A stretch of 64,000 bases of DNA from Liolophura sinensis (Eukaryota > Mollusca > Polyplacophora > Chitonida > Chitonidae): assembly GCF_032854445.1 (NCBI RefSeq), contig NC_088295.1, positions 74,366,028 to 74,430,027 on the forward strand, read 5' to 3'. Shown here one piece after another: positions 12,901 to 24,011 of this stretch (positions are counted from its first letter, which is position 1; each line of letters opens with the position of its first letter). Below the pieces are notes generated by a model. It had not been told where the DNA came from, ran no database searches, and saw only the letters and a program-made list of their open reading frames with translations. The position numbers were made by a program, and so were the translations under genes.

Positions 12901-15900
12901 TAAATAAAATAAATGGATACAAGTAGTTGTAAATGCACAAAGTTAGAGAGATAACTTTGAGATAAATTCCTCACATGTTCACACTGTAATATGATTTGAT
13001 TACAGTCCAAGTCTCGCTTTGTAATAGTATAGGACTATTGAGGTGATTGCCTCACAGTATGTGAAGCCACATGTATAAGCATTAAGCAAGAGTGGAACTC
13101 AAAGATAATACAGAATGTCATGACTGCAGTCCTGTCCTATGGTAAGTCTTGTGTCCTGGCTCTAATCCTATCCGGTTACAAAATGTAAACGTGTTGTCAC
13201 ATTTTTAGTCCAGTGTGCCATAACTGTCGGCCTGTTGTACAGAATAAGTCTCACAGCCGCAGTTCTGCCCAGTTACAAAATGTACATGAAACTTTTGTGT
13301 AACAGTATTTTTTTGCTGTGTTACGTAGGGTAAGTCTTGTGTCATAACTGTAGCCCTATTACATGGAATAAATCTTGTGTCATAACTGTGGCCCCTTTAC
13401 AGAGGGTAAGTCTTGTGTCATAACTGTGGCCCCTTTACAGAGGGTAAGTCTTGTCATAACTATGGCTCTATTACATAGGATAAGTCTTGTCTTAACTGTG
13501 GCCCTTTTACATAGGGTAAGTCTTGTGTCATAACTGTGGCCCTATTACATAGAGTAAGTCTTGTGTCATACAAGTAACTGTAGCCCTTTTACATAGAGTA
13601 AGTCTTCTGTCATTGCCGTGGTCTTATTACACAGGGTAAGTCTTATGTCATAACTGTGGCCCTATTAAATAGGGTAAGTCTTGAGTCAGACCTGTATTTG
13701 TGGTCCCATCATATTACATATACATCAGGTAAGTCCTTTAGTCTTGCCATCTTACGTAGGTTAAGTTCTGATCATGTTACATAGGATAAATCTTTATGTG
13801 GTAGCTGTAGTTCTGTCCTGTTACATAGGTAACCATTTTTAGTAGGATTAATCATTACATGATACTGTAGCTGTAATCCTGTGGTGTTGCATAAAGTACG
13901 GCTGGCTGTAACCCCTGTCCATGCCTACAGACTGGTCTGGTGACCTCAGGAGTTCAGGTATGGAGAACTGACTGGATCAGCTGGGGTGCCGGATTAAAGG
14001 AATTGATATGGTTGAAGTTCAGACGAGGTCAAACACTTGGAGTGCTGTAGGAATGGGCTCTGTCCACAAGCCTCCCAATAGCTTCCCATTCAAGCTGACA
14101 GCATTAGTGCCTAGTCAAACACTGAACCCTCGCCTTCGCAAACATTTTAAACTCGACTCCATTGCGGCCTGACTGTTTATCCTACCATTGATGAGCGGCC
14201 TTGTTTCGCCTGACAGATGCCTTGTTTGGAAAGGCGTCACTGTCACTAGCCTCAGTCTGATCAATAGTCTGGGCAAAATTGCTTCAGAAATGTGCAGCAT
14301 TTTTTAATTGTTCACCTAGACAAAGAGTCATTGACCCAACGTCCTGTAACATGAAATCTACATATCTCCATCTCGCCTGTAATTGTGTCTCGGGCTTTCA
14401 CACCTCCCAGTGAATTTTCCGTCGCCCGTGTGCCAAGAGTGCATTGTTTTCAGCGCAGCCTTGGTGTATGGCCCACTTGATTGAAATTCTACCTGGCTGA
14501 AAGAAACTTTTTATATGGCTGCTGTCACCTGGTCGTGTGTTGAGGAGTGGTGAATCGGGGGTGCCAGTCAGCCAAGCGTAGCTTTATGCAGCTATCAATG
14601 GCTGTCTGGGTATATTTTCTGATTAGGCTGTCAATCTGGCAGGGGGAGCCAAGGCTCTGGGGGCCTAGCAGACCTACCTCACTCCCAGCACACCTCATGG
14701 CTCCCCTCAGCTATCCTACCCACCTGTCAGACGTATTGACTTGAAGGGCTGTTCAGTGAAGTCTCTCTCCTGGTTTCAATACTCCTAGAAGCGGCTTATG
14801 GTGCTATAATTACATGTGAAGCTCTTGAGGTGTCAGTGATAGCCTTGAACCACCCGTCAGGACCCCGGCCACAAAGTCACCGCCTCCTCTCAGCATTATT
14901 AGCAAAACTAATTTTCCATTCAAGTCCTCTCACCACACCAAAACTCCACCAGCCTCAAGTGACTTCTTTAGAAAAAGGTGAAACATTGTTAGCTTTTTTA
15001 GCTAGCAAAGAACTAAAGCCTTTCTCCGTAGTGAAGTGATGAATGTGAAAATCATAGCATGATTGATTAGCTGCATAACAGCAGAGTTGTGACCGAGGAC
15101 AAGGAATTCTTCCCTAATTGGAGACTACTTGATACTTGGTTAATATTTGAACCTAACTTGAAGTCTGGTTTTTTTTCATTGCTTGTATTTTTTTTTTTTT
15201 TTTAGCTAAGCTGAAGTATTTATGCTCAGCAATTTCCTGATGCAAGGCTTTCTAGATTATTGCTAACTTTTGCAGTTCTTTAATTAGTTCATGGAAATTT
15301 TGATTCTCAATCCCAGAATCTTTCTCAACCTATTCTAGCCTCTACCCCCCCCCCCCCCCCCCCCCCAACCACATGCCTTACACTATGTCCTGGTCCTTTT
15401 TACCAGCACTGCTCATGTAATTATTATATCTTCAGGGTAGAACACGTATGCGAGTGTTTCCCCCGGGCTCTGTCCGGTTTCCTTCCACAATAATGCTGAT
15501 GCTGTCGTAAAAGCGAAATATTCTTGAGTACGGCGGCATAAAACACCATTGAAAATAAATAAATAAATAGTACACGTGGGTATGATGTGATACATGTAAA
15601 TAGATTTGGCTGCATGTGTCTTGTTATGGATACATGTATGTATATATATATATGTATGTGCACATGTGCATGTGTCTTGTTATGGATACATGTATGTGTA
15701 TATATATGTATATACATGATGTACTTTCACAGCTTCATTAATCTGTACGGTAGATTCAGGGTCAATCCTGGGTCAGGTCACACCTAAGACCTTGAAAGAG
15801 GAAGTTGTAACTTCCTCGCTTGGCGCTCAGCAGGAAGGGGATGGTGCAATGACTGGTTTTCCCGTATCAGTGTAATGGCTCGGGCAGGGCGGCTTACTTG

Positions 15901-18900
15901 TCTTTGGCGAGTCGACTCGGTGAAGCAGCACTAGATAAGAGGGTGGTTCTGCCACAAGGAGGCACATTACATGCACTTTAAGGACTCCTTCGTCGTCATA
16001 AGACTGAAAAATTGTTAGGTACGATGTTAAACCCGAAGCACTCACTCACTCATTAATCTGTAATGATATGTTTAGCCATTATAGCATGTTTAACATTTGA
16101 TTAACTTGTTGGCAGCCTTAGTCATATATCATTTTACAGATTGTGGCCATGGTACATGTATATAAAAGCTGTATTGTAAATGTATTACTATGTGGGAAAA
16201 CTTCCATTCCCTCTGTCCATGACACTGAGGGCCTTCGTAAAATTTATTTATTTATTTTTATTTTTGTTTAATGGCATTTTCATATTATTGAAAATTTCCG
16301 AGTTAAGAAACTATAAATAAAAAAAATAGCTGCACTCTGAATATGTCCTGCCAGCAGGCCTACATTGATATTTTTTTTTTTTTTTTTTGATTGGTGCTTT
16401 ACGCCGTACTCAAGAATATTTCACTTATACGACGGCGGCCAGCATTATGGTGGGTGGAAACCGGGCACAGCCCGGTGGAAACCCACGACCATCCGCAGGT
16501 TGCTGGCAGACCTTCCCACGTACGGCCGGAGAGGAAGCCAGCATGAGCTGGTCTTGAACTCACAGCGACCGCATTGGTGAGAGGCTTCTGGGTCACTACG
16601 CTGCGCTAGCGCGCTAACCGACTGAGCGGCCTACATTGAAAGTGGTGATGTCTCACCAGTACACTAAATTTGATGATGTCCTGCCAGGACAGTGATGCTA
16701 ATGATGTACTACTCATCATACTGAAATTAATGATAGATTTTGAAACCAGTTGTATCAAGTGCTTACAATAATTCCTAATTCTCAATCTTTTCACATGCTG
16801 CAATGAAGCAGCTTTCGTTGTGGTTTATGCACCGTTTTTGGTTTGAATTTGGATGCAGGTCATATATTGGTTGGATTGGCCAATTTCTGGGCTTCACAAA
16901 AAGTATAATGTTGTCAGTCTACACAAAATAATATCTTCAGTATATGTATGTTATGTATAAAACATTTATATCCATTAATTCCCCTACCGTAAGTGGGAAG
17001 GTCTGGCAGCAACCTGCGGATGGTCGTGGGTTTCCCCCGGGCTCTGCCCGGCTTCCTCCCACCATAATGCTGGCCACCGTTGTATAAGTAAAATATTCTG
17101 AGTATGGCGTAAAACACAAATCAAATAAATAAATATATAACTCCCCTAACTTTTCGCATATGAAAGAGCAACTTCAGTGCAGTTTATGCACATTTTTAAC
17201 CTGATTATTGAGACAAAACTACATTGGTTGGATTAGCCACAAAAGTATAATTTTATTAGTCTACACTGATAATTTCCTTCAGAATATGCTTGAATAAATG
17301 CATATTAATCGTGTGAAAAGGTTGAAGAATTACATATATTATATATTAGTGTGTTTGTTGTTCTGTGAACAGCTCCATACAGATTGGCACCCTTCTCCTG
17401 GACAGCAGCACAATTGACCCTCAGGCTTCCAAAGATGTGGCCGATTTGGCAAAGTCCAAGGGAGCAGTCTATATGGATGCTCCCGTCTCTGGAGGTTTGT
17501 ATTGACCAAATTCGCTGTGAACACGTCTGCATCATGGCAAATATGTATCAGATCTGCGATTGTTTGCATGGACTCTAGTTTGCCAAGCCTTCATATAAGT
17601 ATGTGGCAAGTGTTCATTCTACAAGAGGGCTTAGTAACATAAAGATAAGACTTACTGGTGAAATTAAAAAAGTTACAGTGTACAGTGATTTCCATCTACT
17701 TTTCATGTGATGTTTACTTCAATACTCGGTTTGCTGCTCTCAAACTTTTGGATTGGTGTAAACTGTAAAGCATGTATTTCATATGTGTTCTGTTTGAAAA
17801 GTTTCAAACCCTTCGTCTCTTTGAAAAGGATGTAAGTGCACTTACAATATAGTCACTGAATTTTGCATACAATAGTGACATGTCGTAATGAAATGATTGA
17901 ACACCTTGGAAGTGATACATTATTCTTGTGTAAATGAAGCACTCTGGAGCTGAGACATCGACTCCGCCAATGTTCAGTGGTTTGTTCTGTGGTGCTTGCA
18001 AGGCTCCTATCTTTCCATTAATAGTAATGTCTGTTTATGATTTTGTTGCCGCAGATTCTTGCCCAAGGATATTAAAGCTACCTGCAATTATTACGATGAT
18101 GTTCCTAACTGTTAAATAAACTATAGATGATTCATTGGGCCTTAAGCCACAGTCCCATTCACTGGATTCACCCCTTCATTGTAGCATCATATTACTACTC
18201 ACTCATGGCCCTTTGTGATATGGATACTCCCTAATTATTTTTCAATGCATTATCCGGCCAAGCTGAGCGACAGAGAGAGTAACAAATGTTGACAGAGTTT
18301 GAGCAGTTGAGGTGGCCTGGCCTGCCTAGCATATGCTCTCATTAAACGGCCCAAGTCAATCCGGGTGTGGGTATTCTTTTCACGGTGTGCAGGACACAGT
18401 TCCGGAAGGACGAAGTTGACAAACAAAGGGTGAACGAAGACCCACAGATGTACCTCTGTCACAATCGGCTCCGAATCAAAGAAAAAACCTTTGCCATTGA
18501 GCCTGATTAAACTTGTGTAATGAAGTTGGAAATCCCTTTTTCCATTTCGTTCAGTATAACTCAGCGAAGTAGAGGTTAAGTTTTGTTTAGATGAAAGATA
18601 ATGTAAAACTTGACCTGTCAGCATCAAGAGCCTTGGAAGCCATGTCCTGGATATCTGTAGACAGAAAATCAGTATGCTCTTATATAAGGGCAGAGCACAC
18701 ATCATATGAGTTTGTTGTTAAACATTAATAAAGGAAAAAAATACAACATATGCTGCTAATTCTCATGGTTTCCGTTTGTTTATGTTACCTGTGTTAACAT
18801 GCCCCACGTCATTAAGATTATTATGTTTGTTACTGAAAACACATGTATTATCAAAATCAACACCAAATTTCATTTAATTCTGGTTAATGAAAAAAATGGG

Positions 18901-21900
18901 TACAGAAAGGTTCTTACACCTTTTTGTGCCACTTAAATTTGTTCATATGTCGTATTATAGGTGTGAATGCTGCACGTGATGCTGGGTTAACATTTATGGT
19001 GGGCGGACCACAGCCAAGCTTTGATGACGCTAAGAAGATACTGAGTCTCTTGGGGAAAAACATTGTCTATTGTGGAGAAGTTGGCACTGGTCAGGTATGT
19101 AGATCTATGAAAGGACTGTCTAGTCTGTGTAGCAATATACAGCAGTTTGTAACTATTGGTTTGAACTGGTGGTTTGAAACACATGCACTTTTGTGTCTGT
19201 CTGTTGGCACACCCAGTTAAATTTATTTTTTAAATTTTCTGCAGTACATCTAGGACAGGGTTAACATTTTAACAGCTTCAGGAAGTTGCCATTAGTTGGT
19301 TTAATGTGCCATTAGTTGGTTTTCAAGTAGTGATCTATGAGGTCCATTATTAAGATGTACATGTGTGGATAGTATAGATTCATGTAGGAATTCCTCCTTG
19401 TTTAAGTCATTATCAAAGCCAATCTGTTTGTGCATGAATGGCTACATTATAAGCACTGGTCTTACACCTTTGATGTAAATATGTGTACAGGAGGCTGTCT
19501 TCGGAGTGTATTGATTTACCATTAGGGTTTTCTCACATATTGCTCGGACTTGCTGCTCCGTGGACATGTTTTTCCCTCCACTTAGTTTGTTGAAATCACA
19601 AAGCTGATAAGGCACGGCAAAGCTCCAAGTACGGTTTTGATTCTGATTACGGCAAAGACCCATTCATCATATGTGTCAAAACCCAACCAGTATTTGATGG
19701 AGCATTCTTTACACATATTTCGCTTGGCCAACTTCTGTTGGACTGATGCAAGGAGATAAAGACGAGCTTTTTACCATCATGTCTTCTCTGAGGAATGTTT
19801 TGACGTTGTACAGATTAAAATTCGTCTAACCAGCTGTGGATTGATTAGAAAATAAATTCCAAAGATAACGGCTTATAATTTGTGAAATAGCATTACACAT
19901 TTGATCATCCCAATCCAATAAGAGGTTGATTCAGGCTGACCCTTGCTCCCGAAGGGCACATGGGTGTTTGGTCAGCCTAACACGGCAGTGTGACAACCTT
20001 ATAACAGTGCCATATCAGTCCTAAGCCAAATGGAGGTCTCTCCATCCATCATCTTTTCTGGCCCTGTCTCTGTGATGATGAGGCTTCTCCACAGTTATCT
20101 ACCAGATATAAGGGCCAGTTTGTCTTGTGACAGGGCGCAGGGCCGACAGCCACCGTGTGGTCAGAGCAGAAGTAATAACATTAACTCTGTGTGAAGTTTT
20201 GGCCGAGTTGCCCTATACATCAGTGTCAACTGAGCAGAGGGTTCTCAGCTCGTGACTCCTCAGCCAGAGCATTGTTGTGAGCTGGGGGCTTGTGCCAGGA
20301 ACGTGTTGAAGACATTTGATCAAATCCTGTCCAGGAATTCAAACTGTTCCACCCTAGAAGTTCTGTGGTACCAACTTTATGAGATTGTTCTGAGGGCATT
20401 TTTTAAAGTAATTTGGTTATATGGAGTGCGGTTACTTGGTGGAGTGCTGCTTTAAGAGCAGTTCAGTGGTTTATCCCATGCACACAGCTGACCAACGTCG
20501 CACATTGTTTAACATTAGTCAGACCATGCCATTCTTTAATATAGCTGCATGCTGGAGAATTTTGAATTTTGTATTGTCACATGTACTTGCTGGTTGTACA
20601 GGATTTCCTCGCGAATAACTGTATTACATCCAGGCACATGGTACTTGGTAAAACAAGAATTCCTCCAGTTTACAAATGTATTACACTCTCTTCGTATACA
20701 CATCCCTGCATGTTGTCTCTAGCTGACAACTCCATTACATCTTCTAAAGGAATTTTTGTAAATTACCTGATTTTCATTGCCTTTACTTGTATTTATCGGG
20801 GCAATGAGTGACCAACAATGCTCTCTTGTGTGGTCTTGCATGAAGTTTATGGGAATTCACTTGCCTTCCACCAATCTGACATGAAGTATATCTCAGCTGG
20901 GAAAGCTCTCCAGAAACTCTGCCAGGGTTGGTGTTTCTCTAGGCAATCTGGTTTTCCCCATCCATAAAATGGGTTGATATCTTATTGAGTATGGCATTAA
21001 ACACCAGTTAAGTAAAGACATAAACAGTAATGTGCTAGTGCCTTTTGTCGACAGGCTGCCAAGATCTGTAACAACATGTTGCTGGCTATCTCAATGATTG
21101 GTACTGCTGAGGCCATGAACCTGGGAATGAGGTAAGTGTGTGTTAATACATAGGTGTATAAAGTAGATATAATACAGTGTAATGCAATGGAGCTGTAAAC
21201 CTGGGAATGAGATGAAGTACATGTATAATGTACATATACACAAGAACAGAAGCCATGAACCTGGGAATGAGGTGAAGTACATGTATAATGTACATATACA
21301 CAAGAACAGAAGCCATAAACCTGGGAATGAGGTGAAGTACATATATAATGTACATATACAAAAGAACAGAAGCCATAAACCTGGGAATGAGGTGAAGTAC
21401 ATGTATAATGTACATATACACAAGAACAGAAGCCATGAACCTGGGAATGAGGTGAAGTACAGGTATAATGTACATGTACACACACGAACAGAAACCATGA
21501 ACCTGGGAATGAGGTGAAGTACAGGTATAATGTACATGTACACAAGAACAGAAGCCATAAACCTGGGAATGAGGTGAAGTACATGTATAATGTACATATA
21601 CACAAGAACAGAAGCCATGAACCTGGGAATGGGTGTAATGTACATACACAAACAAACATATGCCATGAACCTGGGAATGATGTAAGTGCATATGAGTACA
21701 TACATGTATAAAGTAGATATACATACAAAAGAAGCAGGTAGACACATTTACAACTATGTGAAGCCATGGAACACCAATATACAAGCACAGAAATCTGATT
21801 TGGTTACCTTGACTTTGTGCATCTAAAAACATTGCTTGTTTTTCCTAATTGATGTAAATTCCCAAAATAATGTCTGGTTTCATATCTCTAAAATTCATAA

Positions 21901-24011
21901 AGTTAAACGTGTTTGTGAGCTGTGCATTGAAGTCTATTGGTCTCTCTCCACTTCAACCAATGGCTGAATTCCAGTGTTGACCAGGCTGTCTTTATGATGA
22001 AGTCTCTGTCAGCTTCTCCAGATAAATGGTGGTAACTTTTGGACTCTTTCCAAGTTTTCCCACAAATAGATCTAACTGCTGTCATCAACATCCAGATATC
22101 CAGGTAGTGATGTGTATGAAGATTCAAAAACAAATTGAAAGTAATTCTGTAATACTAGTAATCCATGAGATTTTTTGTTTTACACAAGACAAACAATAGA
22201 GGATCTTGTGGTACATGCCATGCTTTATTTGGATATCATGTTGATTGCATCATCCACATGCTTGTCATTTTATACAGTAATAATATTTATGTCACAATTT
22301 TTTGTGTTTTATGGATGAGCTGACATTCAATATCCAAATTGTAATAAAAATAAAATTGTAAATCTACTTTTATTTTGTCTGATCCCAATGGTTTATGTGA
22401 TTTTTTTTCTTTCAATGCTTTTAGATCACAATAGTAGGAACAATAACTGGGACAGTCCACAATTGGATGATTTTTCTTTTTCGATTTTATTCCCTCTGGC
22501 ATTGAAAAAAGATTCATTCTGTCCGGAAAACAAAAATTTAAATTGGTGTGGTCTTACAACGAGCTTTGTGTACAGTTGTTTACTGGAACAAAGGCAGAAG
22601 TCTCCATATATTTTAGGGCCTTTAGGAGCTGTATATTTCTATTTTATTTACTCTGGCATACTGAATGTTTCTCTCTGTGTACAGATTGGGCCTCGACCCG
22701 AAGTTGCTGGCTGGGATACTGAACACAAGCTCTGGCCGATGCTGGTCCAGTGAGGTCTATAACCCTGTGCCCGGGGTCCTGCCTGGGGTCCCCTCCAGTA
22801 ATGGCTATGAGGGTGGCTTTGGGACAGCGCTCATGACAAAGGTTAGTTTACATACATGATGAAGATAGACTATTCCGAAGGGTTACATATAAGGCCTGAT
22901 CTGTAATACAAGGTTTAAATCTTCAAATTGTTGTTCATACATACACCTCTCCCTCATAATGCACTGTAGCATTGTTAATTACACACACTTTGTCACAAAT
23001 GTGTCCCCCAAATTTTTCACTTAGTTGTTATTGCAGACAGGTGTACATACAAAAGTTTCAGGGAAGAAAACATCTGTACTGTGTAGTTCTTTGCACTCAG
23101 AAGTTACGTTATGATGGAATTATTCAATGAAAACCATGATATTGTGTTGATTATGCTTAATCAGCACAATACTAATAACACTTTATAAGTTCCAGTACCA
23201 TACTGTTGTTGTTTGTTTTTTCTGGATCATAAATGTACACAGCCTGTTAGTAACTTAACAAAATTCCCCTGTAACACGATAGGCAAATTTCCCCCCACCC
23301 ACCCACCCCCCCCCCCCCCGTAACAGCGTCATAATGGGGAAGAGGTGTATGCGTTCAGTAGAACAGTGACACGTTCTCAACAGTTATTTGCTTGAATCTG
23401 TCGTCAAGGACGGACAAGTGAGAATCTTTTGATATAATTGCTTAATTAATTTTGCCTCTCGCCTTTAACACGTACACATCACATTTGTAACACACAGTCA
23501 TCAGTAATGTCCAGTGTGGCAGGCTATTTGTAAGAACCAGATCATATAAGAAATAAAGGCACAAAAGTGTGAAAATGGTTTTGAGAATGGAGTTACAGTC
23601 ATGATTAATGATAGATGGCCTGTCCATGCGTTCTGGTGTGGTCAAAGGGGAGATAACTCTCTACAGTTTGTTAACAGATGTCTTGGCCAGCAAAACGCAC
23701 ATGTAGTTTGCTGATTTGAATATGACAGTGTTAGGAGTTTCAGGGAGTAGATAATCATATCAGTTTTTTGCTAGCCCAAACCACATTTGTTGTTTTTATG
23801 TTCTACAGTTAGAACATTTAATTACACTACATGTATTTTTAATTTGTTACAGGACCTTGGGTTAGCTCAGAGTGCTGCCCTCAATACCCAATCCCTGAAC
23901 CCGCTAGGCTCCATGGCGCTCCAGTTGTACAGGTTGATGTGCAGCTCAGGTTATGCAGAGAAGGATTTCTCTGTGGCCTTTCAGTTTCTGCAGCAAAAGA
24001 ACAAATCATGA
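9916..24011 (+). CDS. HIBADH: 3-hydroxyisobutyrate dehydrogenase, mitochondrial (nine exons)
   Basis: Oxidises (S)-3-hydroxyisobutyrate to methylmalonate semialdehyde with NAD+ in the mitochondrial matrix, in valine breakdown. Exons: 9916-9997, 10933-10949, 11182-11317, 12201-12318, 17373-17494, 18961-19094, 21055-21131, 22685-22841 and 23853-24011. They join in frame into 333 residues, close to the usual ~336. Residues 1-33 are Arg/Ser-rich, like a matrix-targeting peptide. The Rossmann motif GFIGLGNMG is at 40-48, the substrate motif DAPVSGG at 153-159, and the catalytic Lys206 lies in [11 protein letters not shown], with Asn210 nearby. The C-terminal domain has SSGRCWS and KDLGLAQ. All introns are GT-AG. 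The introns carry SINEs (I1, I4, I6) and two minisatellites (I4, I7). No disabling change was seen. Family assignment is very secure; the first two exons are inferred from frame and splice sites. Confidence 0.95.
10157..10262 (+). repeat. SINE family A copy with internal deletion
   Basis: In HIBADH intron 1. The tRNA-like part (GCTGTGAGTTCAAGTCCAGC) reads directly from CATGCTGG into CCGCCGTCGTATAAG, dropping about 100 bp of the body. The tail ends ACACCAATCAAATAAATAAAT. Confidence 0.9.
10933..10949 (+). CDS. HIBADH: HIBADH exon 2, a 17-nt microexon
   Basis: Seventeen bases between TTTGTTTGTTTCAG and GTAAGT. Adding 17 to the 82 nt of exon 1 gives 99 nt, an exact codon boundary. This matches the phase-0 start of exon 3 and encodes SSPPSQ across the joins. 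No other exon 1 to exon 3 join I tested keeps frame. Confidence 0.7.
11182..11317 (+). CDS. HIBADH: HIBADH exon 3 (NAD-binding motif)
   Basis: Begins after TATTTTCAG and encodes [15 protein letters not shown], then a [11 protein letters not shown] strand. Ends at TCTGTGG|GTAGGT, phase 1. Confidence 0.93.
12201..12318 (+). CDS. HIBADH: HIBADH exon 4
   Basis: Acceptor CACATTCCAG. Encodes [14 protein letters not shown] and [16 protein letters not shown], the usual Rossmann-domain continuation. Donor CTGAA|GTAAGG, phase 2. Confidence 0.93.
12730..12915 (+). repeat. SINE family A copy, diverged
   Basis: In HIBADH intron 4. Recognisable TAAGTTCAAGGCCAGGTCGTGC head, the TACGTCGGAAGGTCTGCCAG body and the ATATAAGTGAAATATTCTTG tail with an AATAAA end. 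It has many substitutions, so it is an older copy. Confidence 0.85.
13139..13830 (+). repeat. ~40-bp minisatellite with GGTAAGTCTTG core
   Basis: Imperfect tandem units, about 12-16 of them, of the form GGTAAGTCTTGTGTCATAAC, then TGTGGCCC and a TTTTACATA or TTACATAGG end. It lies in the 5.05 kb HIBADH intron 4. Each unit carries a good match to a 5' splice site (G|GTAAGT). Confidence 0.85.
15345..15366 (+). repeat. Poly-C tract
   Basis: Uninterrupted run of about 20 C in HIBADH intron 4. Its length is likely to vary or be misassembled. Confidence 0.9.
15433..15570 (+). repeat. SINE family A, 3' half
   Basis: Starts inside the element near GTTTCCCCCGGGCTCTGTCC and runs through GAAATATTCTTGAGTACGGC to the AATAAATAAATAAAT tail. 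It is truncated at the 5' end. Confidence 0.88.
15587..15720 (+). repeat. (TATG)/(ACATGT) microsatellite with duplicated segment
   Basis: GTGTCTTGTTATGGATACAT is followed by alternating TA/TG repeats. The block occurs twice in tandem, about 54 bp apart, in HIBADH intron 4. Confidence 0.75.
15773..16050 (+). repeat. SINE family B copy
   Basis: Same element as at 62205-62655, opposite orientation. Shared blocks: GAAGTTGTAACTTCCTCGC, TGTAATGGCTCGGGCAGG, the AAGCAGCACTAGAT block, and a tail with ATAAGACTGAAAAATTGTTA and GATGTTAAACCCGAAGCACT, ending in CACTCACTCACTCATT. Lies in HIBADH intron 4. Confidence 0.85.
16388..16632 (-). repeat. SINE family A, near full length
   Basis: The most complete copy on this strand, preceded by a T-run at 16371-16388. 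Read in its own direction it has a tRNA-like head (GGCCGCTCAGTCGGTTAGCG), a B-box-like GTGAGTTCAAGACC, the central CGTACGTGGGAAGGTCTGCC and the conserved tail. Lies in HIBADH intron 4. Confidence 0.93.
16984..17134 (+). repeat. SINE family A, 3' two-thirds
   Basis: Begins at GTAAGTGGGAAGGTCTGGC and ends at CAAATCAAATAAATAAAT, in HIBADH intron 4 about 240 bp before exon 5. The 5' head is absent. Confidence 0.9.
17373..17494 (+). CDS. HIBADH: HIBADH exon 5
   Basis: Acceptor TTCTGTGAACAG. Encodes [17 protein letters not shown] and the substrate-binding motif DAPVSGG at its end. Donor GGAG|GTTTGT, phase 1. Confidence 0.93.
18961..19094 (+). CDS. HIBADH: HIBADH exon 6
   Basis: Acceptor CGTATTATAG. 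Encodes [16 protein letters not shown] and the YCGEVGTGQ loop. Donor CAG|GTATGT, phase 0. Confidence 0.93.
20861..21013 (+). repeat. SINE-like copy (family D)
   Basis: In HIBADH intron 6, ending about 40 bp before exon 7. Shows CTTGCCTTCCACCAATCTGA, the AAACTCTGCCAGGG block and a tail (TTGAGTATGGCATTAAACACC) shared with family A. Confidence 0.65.
21055..21131 (+). CDS. HIBADH: HIBADH exon 7 (catalytic lysine)
   Basis: Acceptor CTTTTGTCGACAG. Encodes [20 protein letters not shown] and NLGM. The Lys in AAKICNN is the family's catalytic residue. Donor ATGAG|GTAAGT, phase 2. The last 20 or so exon bases and the donor are the parent of the minisatellite that follows. Confidence 0.95.
21184..21695 (+). 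repeat. 60-bp minisatellite derived from HIBADH exon 7 / splice donor
   Basis: Nine extra copies of CTGGGAATGA start at 21201, 21261, 21321, 21381, 21441, 21502, 21562, 21622 and 21671; the exonic original is at 21121. A typical unit reads GAAGCCATGAACCTGGGAAT followed by GAGGTGAAGTACATGTATAA and a TGTACATATACACAAGAACA end. The array is open in several frames on both strands, but this is a by-product of a 60-bp (multiple of three) period. Confidence 0.93.
22685..22841 (+). CDS. HIBADH: HIBADH exon 8
   Basis: Acceptor TCTGTGTACAG. Encodes [20 protein letters not shown], then the NPVPGV and [10 protein letters not shown] blocks of the helical C-terminal domain. Donor AAG|GTTAGT, phase 0. Confidence 0.95.
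23284..23320 (+). repeat. C-rich tract
   Basis: TTTCCCCCCACCCACCCACC followed by a run of C, in HIBADH intron 8. Confidence 0.9.
23853..24011 (+). CDS. HIBADH: HIBADH exon 9 (terminal, TGA stop)
   Basis: Acceptor TTTGTTACAG. Encodes [20 protein letters not shown], then the [15 protein letters not shown] helix and [10 protein letters not shown] before TGA. Confidence 0.95.
   Translation, partial: DLGLAQSAALNTQSLNPLGSMALQLYRLMCSSGYAEKDFSVAFQFLQQKNKS

Noticed and set aside
20997-21788. Long overlapping ORFs (up to 263 codons) on the minus strand and shorter ones on the plus strand with repeats such as [20 protein letters not shown]
   Set aside because: They are products of the 60-bp minisatellite in HIBADH intron 7. 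A period divisible by three keeps several frames open on both strands. There is no start context, signal peptide or splice support.
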